Shown in pieces: positions 21,087 through 30,470 of a stretch of 64,000 bases of DNA. The position numbers were made by a program, and so were the translations under genes. Where the stretch lies: the NCBI GenBank assembly GCA_963281255.1, contig OY725488.1, positions 9,087,524 through 9,151,523 of the forward strand, read 5' to 3'. The notes beneath the pieces were generated by a model. It searched no databases. It was given only the letters and a program-made list of their open reading frames with translations, and was not told the DNA's origin. This DNA comes from Aphrocallistes beatrix (taxonomy: Eukaryota > Porifera > Hexactinellida > Sceptrulophora > Aphrocallistidae). Numbering within the stretch: position 1 is the stretch's first letter; every line of letters starts with the position of its first letter.

Positions 21087-23939
21087 CTAGTCTGAATCAG
21101 AGTCTGAGGGAGACTCCATCTCCACTGGGGCGGGATATCTGTCCAGTAGGGACAGGAGAGAGTGCTTGCTCTCCTCCATCGAGTCCCTCTCAACATTCTG
21201 TCGGATGGAGAACAGGTGCAGATGTGTTCTCTGCTCGAACAGGTTTGCACAGCTGCTCAGTAGCGAGTAGAGACCGCTGTTGTTCTCTATGGATGTGCCT
21301 ACCGGGATCTACATGGAAGCATATTTGGTAAAAGGAATTTGAGTTATTCTCGGAGTGTTCATATGGAAATAAATTTCCATTTAACACATAATGCCAAACG
21401 TCCCGTTTTTAAATTAAATTTTCCCACCCTGTCCCACTTTGTTTAAATTCCATATATTTCACCTTTTCAATGGTCTCATCATGTACCAAATTTAACGCCG
21501 CATCTCGCTTTTATTATGCCTCAAGTTGGCTTGTATGTACACATGTGTCATTCCGTCATTCCATTTCAGGGCTGGAGCATAACCAGGGTTAAATAGGCTT
21601 GATCAGTCCAGTGGGTTCTTAATGTGCATTTTTACATATATTCCCGCTCGAACTAATGATTATCTCAATTCTCAAGAATCTACCAATTTTATAATCGATT
21701 CACAAATTCAAACTGAATGCATTGAATCGAAAATATTCGTGATTGAAACGCGTCTAAAAAGCTGTCTAGCATGGTGAAGGAAGAATATCGGAATCCTTGG
21801 GGAAAATCAAAACTGGTTTGAAGAGTTTTTAGAGTAGGGAAATAATTTTTCTACATGGAGAATCCCGGCTACTTCCATGGAATATGCCTTAGTTATAAAT
21901 CCATAATCAAGCGATATAAATGTAACTAATTATAGAAATATTAGAATACTCACACTCTTGACGGTTGCAGAAGCTCCAGCCTCCGCCAGCTCTTCCCTGC
22001 TGACTGAGTGGATGAGTCCGAGGGGAGTTATGTCAGCTGTGAACACCTGTGGGAAGGGGTCTCTGAGGGAGAGCGGGGAACTAGCCACAAAAGAGAAACT
22101 GGTGCAGCCTGCATATCTGCCTCCGAACTGGTGGCTGAGGAAGTCACTGAGGGAAGTGGATGAGTCGTAGCATGTGTGGTGAGGGGAACCAGAATCGAAC
22201 AGTTCGTAGGAAGCTGGCACTCCCCTCACCACATGGCAGGCTGCGACGGAAAGGGAGCTCTGGTCGACACAGGGGGTGAGGCAGGAGGCAGAGGAGAAGG
22301 GGTGGAGAGACAAGGAGTTCACAAGAGTGGACTTTCCCACGAGTGGGAAGGGGATGTGAGCTGACAGAGCGGTGAGCTTGCGTCCACTCGGGGTCAGAAT
22401 TGCGCACAAATCCTGGATACCTACTCCAGCGTCTGGAATGCGGTACATGAGAGAGCAGGTGTCCACAGCTGCTGCCAGCACAGCGGAACTATGGTAGGGG
22501 GTAGGCTGGTACGACAGGAACGGAGGAGGAGGGGAAGGGGGGAGAGTTGATAACGGGGTAACCATGGATGCGTGCTCCAGCCAATCGGAGAGATTGAGAG
22601 CTGAGGTGATGGCAGAGGAGAAGGTGTCAGGAGGACAGGGGAAGGTGATAGGGGGCAGGAAGGGGAGACATAGCTTCCCTGATTTGTGGAAGTCGTCCGA
22701 GAGAGAGTGCAGCAGTACAGAGCTGAGACTGCCAAACCCGTCCTCTAAGTTGGACAGCAGCTGGAAACCTATAAATAGAAAATGTCAGTATCAGACTGAT
22801 AGTGCAGCTCCATTAATTGACTTGACTTGTAGGGCATTTGCATAATAGACATCCTTAATTAAAATTAGACACCACCAAATATATTGTAATTTAGTTTCTA
22901 TATCATTCTAGGATGTCTAACTCATCCGATAATGAGATATTTTGTGAATATAATGATTATTGATTTACTCATAGCCGGTCAAATTTAGTCTTTTTCATTT
23001 ATAATCCATTAATTTAAATTTTTAAATGTTTCATGTCAACCAATCAGATTTCAAGTTTAGAGAATCATTTTGATTCATTTATATGCATTGAGTCAGGTAT
23101 AATCCCTAAAATGAAAGTCAACTGTAATGGTACTATTAAATCCCTGGAAATTGATCGGCAATACATTTGATACTTTTGTAAAAATGTACGATAGTTTTCC
23201 AGAATTTGGATCCAGGTTTAAATCTCAACCGCATAGAGAATATATGGTCCAATTTTGGTGCAGTTTAGTTCAATTGAATTTCCAGGAGGGAACAGATCCA
23301 ACCTTGCAGGTTATCACAGTCTTCTACAAAGAAGTGCAGCTGGTTCTCCAGCCGTGAGGAGAAGTCTCTGTCTTCCATAGACACCGCTCCCATGTTGTAC
23401 GAGTTAGCGAGTGGGAATCCTAGCTCCACTTCCCTCGGGATACAGCAGACACTGCGTGGGTGGAGGTATGTGGTCAGGAAGTGGCTCCAGTTCTTGGAGA
23501 GTGGTTCTTCAGGTGATTTGCAGCAGGCTCCTACACAGCAACGAGTTCACAACTCCGTGCACAATGCCATTAAACTTGTATCATTACCCGAGGAGTTGTC
23601 CTCCTCCTGTCCAGCAGTACCTGAGTCTACCACTATCCCCTCCTCTCCTATCACCTCCACCGGGCCGCTCCACGTGCTCACCTCACTGCGCCCCCCGTCG
23701 CCCCTCAGCTCAGACAGGGGGCGGAGAGAGGAGCTGGCGTCGAACAGAAGGAGCCGAGGGGTGTAGGTCTCCTCTCCTGTGATCGTGCGTCCGAGTCTGA
23801 AGAGGAGATCGTTCTCCACCTCCTTCAGCGGGAGAAGGGCCGGATCGTAGATGAACCCGGCCTCCTGGAGGTTCCACCAATGTGTCCCTACGTGGTTGGC
23901 ATAGCTCCCGAGCTGTAGGGTCACCACTTCTCTAGGCAT
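21087..23939 (-). CDS. MSTO1: Misato/DML1 (tubulin-related mitochondrial protein)
   Basis: Four exons: 23588-23939, 23303-23530, 21954-22768 and 21087-21308, giving 538 residues, close to the usual length of the family. The N-terminus (EVVTLQLGSYANHVGTHWWN) is the diagnostic tubulin-like Misato start. Exon 2 holds the conserved HPRS...FVEDCDNLQG block, which splices in frame to GFQLL in exon 3. Introns: 57 bp (GTAATG...GTAG), 534 bp (GTTGGA...ATAG) and 645 bp (GTGAGT...GTAG). Misato proteins act in mitochondrial distribution, fusion and morphology. Introns 2 and 3 contain repeat sequence. An acidic C-terminus (SDSDSD) ends the protein. The exon lengths sum to a multiple of three, which supports the model. 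Confidence 0.92.
23205..23300. repeat. Dispersed repeat, copy 1 (in Misato intron 2)
   Basis: Shares a tract (CAGGTT[CT]AAATCTC, ATAGAGAATATATGG, TTTGGTGCA, TTCCAGGAG) with 27386-27510 and 56955-57095. The copy ends right at the Misato exon 2 donor. The class is not determined; the ACGGACGT-type tail of the other copies recalls non-LTR retrotransposon 3' ends. Confidence 0.65.
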
Positions 23940-24643
23940 CTAGCAGACAGGCAGCCTAACACGTCCTTGTTCAGTTTCATTCTAAACTACACTCATGCAT
24001 GTCATGTCATGATTCCCAATGGCAGATACAGTCTTATCCTACCGTAGAAACGGGAACCAGTCAACTTGTACCAATTACCAACTCGTCCAAAAGCACTAAG
24101 TCAATTCCGTACCACTGCCAAAATGGAGTGTCGATTTTATAGCATTTTGGATGAGATATTTGTAAGAACACAGCGAAAAACAGGATTTTCTGTCGACTTG
24201 GTACCAGTTGACTGGCATTCATAGAAACACGCACACGAATAGGATTGGATTTATGCATTGTTGGTACAGTAGAACCTCTCTAATCCGACATCGTTTCCAC
24301 CATAACTGGCGCTGGGGACTATCATCCGCATAGGCGTCGGACCCACCCGGCATCGTCGGTTATGGGCCGGATAGGCCCGGAGGGCCTACCTGGCTGGGTA
24401 CAAGCTTACCCGATACATTCCCAAAGTCCTAGAACCGTGTATCATGCAGTTTAACTGCGGAACAAGCGAGCAGGTAGCTCAGTAGGGAGTTTCCCGTCTT
24501 GGGAAAGCACTATCGCAATACAGTCGAGTAGATTATGATAATAGTCGATTTCTATAGAGTTTTAGTTATGTTAGTGAATTGTGAGTGTGATATTTATTTA
24601 TGCCGTGAATGTAGCGGCCCCGGAATCGATTGGGCTGACCCCG

Positions 24644-25390
24644 GCTTATAATAAAAAGTCGAGAGAGCATGCTCGTTATATACTCCATTGGGGTAAGCAG
24701 AACTTTCGTTCCTGCAATTTTCGTCCCCAGAATTTTTGTCTCATTAGAGACTAAAATAAACGGGCACTAATATGTAAGGAACGGAAATTGAGGCTTTTGG
24801 AGTGGAGTATGTTTGAAAAAAGGGTGAAAATGAGGCATTTTGATTGAGAAATCAATAGGTGCGAAAAGGGCATTTCAGGGGACGAAAGTTCCGCCATTCC
24901 TCCATTGGTTACCAGCATCATACCTACTTATAATAGTAGGAAGTTATTACATATATGAAACTTCTCGAACTAATTTAAACCAATTTTACATCAGGGTTTT
25001 TATAGGTGATACTCCGTACGGGAAGTACAGTATCTAGGGCGCATGTAGTAGATTCAAATCAATAAATACTTGCACCTTTTTTGAATATAAAGAAGGTATA
25101 AATGTAAGGAGCATGCTCTCTCGACCTAATGAGCATGCTCTCTCGACCTAATGAGCATGCTCTCTGGACTTAACGAGCATGCTCTCTCGACTTTTCAATA
25201 CCTCAAAGAAGAAGGTATAAATGTAAGGAGCATGCTCTCTCGACCTAATGAGCATGCTCTCTCGACCTAATGAGCATGCTCTCTCGACCTAATGAGCATG
25301 CTCTCTCGACCTAATGAGCATGCTCTCTCGACCTAATGAGCATGCTCTCTGGACTTAACGAGCATGCTCTCTCGACTTTTCAATACCTCG
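24644..25390 (+). mobile_element. Element with GAGCATGCTC satellite, copy 1
   Basis: It starts GCTTATAATAAAAAGTCGAG and contains a unique part (24890-25065) that reappears, inverted, at 35045-35215 within 34659-35457. The right part is the 22-bp satellite listed separately, and the element ends near CTTTTCAATACCTCG. It is nested inside the pogo-like element. Confidence 0.6.
25109..25381. repeat. 22-bp satellite built on the palindrome GAGCATGCTC
   Basis: Four units from 25109 and seven from 25228, each GAGCATGCTC plus a 12-bp linker (TCTCGACCTAAT, or TGGACTTAAC-type in the penultimate unit). The two blocks are separated by a copy of the leader AGAAGGTATAAATGTAAG, so the block itself is duplicated with a 119-bp offset. 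It is not a CRISPR: the linkers are identical, not spacers. Confidence 0.9.
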
Positions 25391-25485
25391 ACCCCGGAGC
25401 CTTCGGGCCAGCGGGCCCATTTCTGACGCCTATGATCATCCGCCAGTTTTTCCGTTTCCCAACGGGTGTCGGATTATGCAGGTTC

Positions 25486-26435
25486 TAGCCTACTCTACAT
25501 ATAAGGCCTCACAGTAACTTATTTTTTTTTTTTTTTTACTATGAATGCGGTAGAAGATGGTTGAACGAATACATGAGCTGCCTTAAATCATTGACCACGG
25601 ACACTAGAGCTTAGGAATGTATTACCAGCATATACAAATGTGGTGTCAAAGTACCCATATCCGTTGTTAAAATTTAGATTAGTCATCATATAGTTGCGCA
25701 ATGTGACAAATTTAGTGATTTTCATAGGCCATTTAAAGGCAGTTCTAAGTGTTTTTATTATGAAGTTATTCGTATAGAACTGAGCTATGAATGGGTTGAA
25801 GTGAAAATTTTGGATTTTTTATCGGAATGTTGCTACATTCCAGTGTTGCTATGGAAACTATTTTGGTCAGTTGGGGTCATATCTTGAAAACCGCCAGAGT
25901 TAGACATTCAAATTAAAGCGAATAGACTACTTCCTATTAAGCAACAATATACCTTTTCTGTCTAAATTCAATGGTTTACGAGATATTCGACAAATTACCA
26001 AATGTGACCAACATGATAAATTGTCTAATAACTCGTAACCCGTTGAATTTAGACATAGAAATTATATTATCGCTTAATAAGAATAGCCTATTGGCTATCA
26101 AAAAGAATTAAATTTGAATGTCTAGCTCTTGTGGTTTTCAAGATACCCTAACTGACCCCAACTGACCAAAATGCCATCCATAGCTGGAATGTAGCAACAT
26201 TTCAAGAAAAAGATCCAAATTTTTCACATCAACCTTTTCATAATGACAATTAACGCAATTAGGACAAATGACAACTTAGAGATTCGGACAAATGCTGCGT
26301 CCCCACGCTGGTAATACATTTCTATACTGCGTGGTTAATGGTTTAAGGCATCTCATGTATTTGTTCAACCATCTTCTACCGCATCCCTAGTCCAAAATCC
26401 GCAAGTTACTGTGAAGCCTCATATGTAGTAGGGTA
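25486..26435. mobile_element. Foldback (full-length palindromic) element, copy 1
   Basis: The two halves are reverse complements almost end to end. 25546-25599 pairs with 26331-26385 (GCGGTAGAAGATGGTTGAAC and its complement). The inner parts around 25800-25900 pair with 26120-26230 (for example GAATGTTGCTACATTCCAG). The centre is near 25960. No coding region. A partner copy lies at 39693-40473. Confidence 0.85.
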
Positions 26436-26733
26436 TGGTAGGTTCTACTGTATAGGTTTGTGATTTATACGGAATTTCGTTGTAGAGTAGCTGAATTTTA
26501 TATTTAAGAAACATTTATTACAACTCCATGCACAAAATATAAACAATGCAGAGTAGCTGAATTTCATATTTAAGCAACATTTATTACAAATCCATGTACA
26601 AAAATAGACAATGGACTACATCACTAAAAGCAGATATATAAGAATAATATCAAAGGGCACATTTTTAATTGTTCAAGATTATCTACAAGCTTAGGGTAGG
26701 GGTTGTATGAAAAGGCTGGGTTGGACAAACAGG

Positions 26734-28255
26734 CTAATTACGGATATGTACAAGCTTTCTAAGATGAGTGGTAGGTGCAGGCATCTGCTTCTGACCTTCG
26801 TCTGTCCTCCTCTCTGCCACTTCTCCGTTCACCATGGTTAGGATGGACATGAGGTCGTGCTGGTTGTGGTGGTCCTTCATCAGGTCGCAGAGGGACTTGA
26901 TGTACCAAGTCCCTTCGTTGTGAGACCTCCAGGAGACGTATCCAGAGGAGGTGGGGTAGGCGATCAGGAAGTCAGCCGTCTCTGGGAGGTCTTCAGAGTC
27001 GTAGTACTCTGTCTTGTCTGTGAAATCTTGAGGAACCTCATCGATCAGACCAGAAGAAACCCCTAAATCCTCCATATCCCCCCTGCAAGCCTGGATGAAG
27101 AATATCTTGGGTTTCCCGAATAGAGTTTTACAGGTACTCGCGTAGAAGTGAGACATCATCTCTTTGAGTTTTACTTCAGCTCCATCTGACCCGAAGAGAA
27201 CGTCATTCTCAGCTCCGTGCGTCAGAATACAGCAAATGAAGGAGTCGTATCCTGTGTGATCCACCTCTGACAGTTCCTTCATCATCAACCCCATTTTATC
27301 TGTCAATTCAGAATATATGTTAGAATGTCATTACACTTCTGGTGATTAGTTTGAATACAAATATAGAATAGAAATAAACCAGATTCAAATCTCCACCAAA
27401 TAAGGAATATATCATCCAAATTTGGTGCAATTTGGTTCAATAGTATTTCCGTGAAGGAGCAGACGGACGTCGCACGCCGATCATGACATACGGCATCTCC
27501 TCAGTAGTGCCCTTCCCAAATAAAGTTATGAAGTTACTTTCTACTTTTGTATATATTTTAAGCATCAAAATGAATGAATAATGAGATAAATCAGATCAAA
27601 ATTATTGCTCCATGGATAGATGATTAGAATAGTTGTAGATCGATATTTCAGCTTCTAAGATCTGAAAATTTTCTGGGGGCTTGCCCTTGCCCCCAGAACC
27701 CCCTGATCCAAAATCCTAGCTACATCCCTGCATTACCGCTGGTCTTCTAATTCTAGGATAGTCCAATTTAAGTTGCCCCCTCCCTTAATTAAAATTTCTG
27801 GAGCTGCTACTGCATCTCCTATACTAGGAGCTGCAACGGAATGATAGCAATGCTATATTATGAAAATGAATCAAACGAGATCCTCAAATATCACATTTCG
27901 TGTCTTACGAGTCGCTAATGGAGCTGCACTATCAGTCTGTCGACTGACATATTTCATTCCTAATAGTCCGTAATGAGCTACTCATCACCTTTACTGAGGT
28001 CGTTGTACACCCTGACTTCGTAGTTGAGGTAGGAGAACAGCTCACAGAGTCTGTCTCTGTCCATTTCAGATCCTTTCCTCTTTCCCAGCTCATCAGTGTC
28101 GAAGTTCTGATTGTTGAAGATAGCGCAGATTCCGTGAGGCACCTTGTCCATTGGGTAGGAGTGAATGCCACCTGTTTCCACCTCAGGGGGCTCGCGAGGT
28201 TCATCTTTAGTCCGCTGACTCTGAAACAGATATTGTCCTGGCGGAATTATTTGCT
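26734..28255 (-). CDS. Caspase catalytic domain, caspase-8-like
   Basis: Two exons: 27989-28255 and 26734-27299, joined across a 689-bp intron (GTGATG...ACAG) in frame. All hallmarks are present: DSFICCILTHG with the catalytic His, the pentapeptide QACRG with the catalytic Cys, VSWR with the substrate-binding Arg, and GTWYIKSLC. The FICCIL and GKPKIFFIQAC phrases and the C-terminal KQMPAPTTHLRKLV are closest to caspase-8/10. An Asp-rich linker follows the large subunit. The 28255 boundary is an acceptor (TTCATTCTAG). The open frame continues to 28346 but reads like intron. Its phase fits the donor at 30470, so this is probably the 3' half of one gene with 30471-32232. Role: initiator-type protease of apoptosis. 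Confidence 0.93.
27386..27510. repeat. Dispersed repeat, copy 2 (in caspase intron)
   Basis: Matches 56955-57095 and 23205-23300: TTCAAATCTCCACCA, AAGGAATATAT, TTTGGTGCAATTTGG, then GCAGACGGACGTCGCACG and GGCATCTCC. It helps explain why this intron is 689 bp. An hAT-type right end (complement of CAGGGATGTAGCTAGG) lies further along the same intron near 27735. Confidence 0.65.
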
Positions 28256-28510
28256 CTAGAATGAAGGAAATGATTTGAATGAAAAGAGACTGCATATTTA
28301 TATCAGAATTTATGTGGATTTGTATTAATTTGTATTGAAATTCCACGTTTCTTATGGAATTATAGTCTCAAATGAATTTTCGCTTAACACCATATCATTA
28401 GTAGCTCAAAATAGAATCGACAATAAATTAGATACGTAATTGGTGGGAGTAACCGAATATAAATTATCACTAAATCTCTATTAAACTATTGAATTGATTG
28501 GCTAAGGATC

Positions 28511-29269
28511 TCATAGTGTGGGAGAGGGTGAGGGGAGAGGGAAGGTGAAGGTACAGGTGAAGAGGAGGTGTTTATCAGTGGAGACAGTCACTACACCACT
28601 TCCATCCAGCTGATTGCTCGTACTAATCAGCCCACCAAACTTCATGCACTGATTCTCCACATTCCATTTCAGTCCAGTGGTTGTTACGGAGGAAGCAGGG
28701 CCTGCAATGGGGACGAGACCGCAATATCCGTCGAGGAGCGGACTGGAAAGCTCCAGGACGTGTCTCCCTGGGGGAAGCAGGAGGCAGAGGGAGGAGTCGG
28801 AGAGGAGATAGGCGGGAGTCTTGGGACGCAAGGCTTCCCACTCGAACAGAGAGTTGAGGCAGGCCAGAACCTGGTCGAACCTGCCGCTGAGGGAAGAAAG
28901 GATGTAGACGGAACAGGCCGGACCAGGGATGTGACGCAGGGACTTTAAGAGGTCTGTGGAGTCCTGGTCTCCTACTTCAATTACCGGCACTCCTCGAGAC
29001 CGGTAGAACTGCAGCACGGCAGGAGTAGCGGAGTCTAAGTCCCCGACGATGCAGTCAGGGGTAAAGGCCGGGTCCGATCCTCCGGTCAGCTCATGCAACC
29101 GGTTTGCACCGCCGTCTGCGCAGATCCGGTACCGGCACCGGGAGAAGAGGAGGAGGGAGAGGGCAGGAGGGAGCGGCTGGTTGACGAGGATCAGAGCGGA
29201 CTCTGGCGAGGAGAGAGCATCGGCACTGAAGATACGGAACGGAGAGAAAGTGCTGGACTCAGAAGCCAT
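28511..29269 (-). CDS. TPK1: Thiamin pyrophosphokinase
   Basis: Single exon of 252 residues, near the family norm of about 245. It transfers pyrophosphate from ATP to thiamin to make the cofactor TDP in the cytosol. Motifs: CADGGANRL (about residues 50-58), CIVGDLDS, DQDSTDLLKSL and GRFDQVL in the N-terminal catalytic domain, then the beta-rich thiamin-binding domain with TGLKWNVENQ and the closing TSNQLDGSGVVTV. The ATG at 29269 gives the right N-terminus. It lies between the caspase exons and the DED exons on the same strand, probably nested in that intron. A mariner-type MITE sits 28 bp upstream of the start codon. GC content is much higher than in the flanks. Confidence 0.95.
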   Translation of the reverse strand: MASESSTFSPFRIFSADALSSPESALILVNQPLPPALSLLLFSRCRYRICADGGANRLHELTGGSDPAFTPDCIVGDLDSATPAVLQFYRSRGVPVIEVGDQDSTDLLKSLRHIPGPACSVYILSSLSGRFDQVLACLNSLFEWEALRPKTPAYLLSDSSLCLLLPPGRHVLELSSPLLDGYCGLVPIAGPASSVTTTGLKWNVENQCMKFGGLISTSNQLDGSGVVTVSTDKHLLFTCTFTFPLPSPSPTL

Positions 29270-29296
29270 GGACGATCTAGAACCTGAGGAGTGCTA

Positions 29297-29811
29297 CCAG
29301 GTTGGACAATAAGTTTTGAGACTCATGTAATTACATACAATCTTGACATTTAATACTTCTTATATTGATAGCACTATTGGCATATTAGTTCCCTTCAAAA
29401 TATCTATTTGTTTGCTTTGGAATTGTATCACTTGTGAGGATTTATTTACTTGCTATTTGATATTTTATTGAAATCATGGAAAAGTTGGAATATCGGGCAG
29501 TAAGGCTACAATTCGTGATTGCAAGTTCGAGGAACTTAATCACACCCTTACTTCCCTAATATATCACCATTGACTATTACCTATTCTCCAATCTCAAAAG
29601 ACATCTGCGGGGAAGAATTTTTGGATACAATCTAGAGTTGAAAGAGGCCTGAGTCCAAATATTATAATTTTGAAAAAATTTGAATTTTGAGTCTTCGTGA
29701 TCGATGGTCTCGTGTGATTCATGTTAAGGGGCAATATATTGAATAACTGGAGTTAGATTGTTTCTAATAGTTATTAAGTTGTCAGGTCTCAAAACATATT
29801 GTCCAACCTGG
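29297..29811. mobile_element. Mariner-like MITE with TA duplication
   Basis: The terminal inverted repeats CCAGGTTGGACAATAAGTTT and its complement (one difference, ACATA for ACTTA) are flanked on both sides by TA (29295-29296 and 29812-29813). Length 515 bp, no transposase. The sequence of the ends is mariner-like. It lies directly upstream of TPK1. Confidence 0.85.
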
Positions 29812-29882
29812 TATGTGTGCTGTTCAATTAATCGGTACTAAGCCTTAAATGATCGTAATCGTTAGTGTGGCCTTTATAAATA

Positions 29883-30056
29883 CAGTCGACTCCGCTTAAT
29901 AGGGCCACCGGTTAATCGGGACACCTTTGGCAGGACCGGAATAGTTCTCACAAATAGAAGCTAATGCAAAATACTTTCGGTTATTAATAGGGTTCTGCGC
30001 TTAATCGGGTCAAATTGTCCTCTGACCGATGTGGTCCTATTAAACGGAGTCGAGTT
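29883..30056. mobile_element. Pogo-like MITE, copy 1
   Basis: TA, then CAGTCGACTCCGCTTAATAGG at the left; complement of AACTCGACTCCGTTTAATAGG at the right, then TA. 174 bp. The same family occurs at 50966-51152 and 63558-63685. Confidence 0.85.
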
Positions 30057-30470
30057 TATATGTATTTCACTGCAAAGAATTGAGTAAAGCACTTCTAAGT
30101 CCAAAAATATATTTTCGATGTTTGGCAGTACTTCGAGCGATTTCAGACTCGGACAAACAATATTTTGAGACATCTTTAGACAGATTTCTGTGTCGTAACC
30201 CGCAAAGGGGAAAGACGTGTTCATTCAAAATAATGGTTAATCTAAACAAACTCGGAATAATCGTTCGTAAAAAGGGCTCAATCAGAGTCTTTCAAATTCT
30301 GAATCGAAATTGAAAATCACATTTTGAGTAGTTTTGTAGAGACTGTATTTTGATCAGAAAATATGTAGAATTTTGATACTAATTAATGGAAAACCCACAT
30401 TTCTAATCATAATTCTAATTATTTTCTGATTAAATATACAGTTTCGTTTGTAAACAAGCGACTATCTCAC

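Larger units (their letters stand above)
24267..26450. mobile_element. Pogo/Tigger-like termini enclosing nested elements
   Basis: The left end, CAGTAGAACCTCTCTAATCC, follows TA at 24265. The outer right end at 26450 is the complement of CAGTAGAACCTACC and precedes TA. A second, better-matching inner right end (complement of AGAACCTGCATAATCCGACA) lies at about 25464-25487. The likely history is a TA-targeted pogo-like element of about 1.2 kb whose right end was hit by the foldback element at 25486-26435. No transposase is seen. Confidence 0.55.

Noticed and set aside
23547-23549. Selenocysteine TGA in Misato
   Set aside because: A 57-bp GT-AG intron removes the TGA in frame, and the bases inside it do not encode conserved Misato sequence.
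25109-25381. CRISPR-like array
   Set aside because: The interval between palindromes is constant sequence, not unique spacers, and the context is an animal transposon.
28256-28346. Start of the caspase at 28346
   Set aside because: The residues before 28255 look like translated intron, and a good acceptor sits at 28256-28257. Kept only as an alternative.
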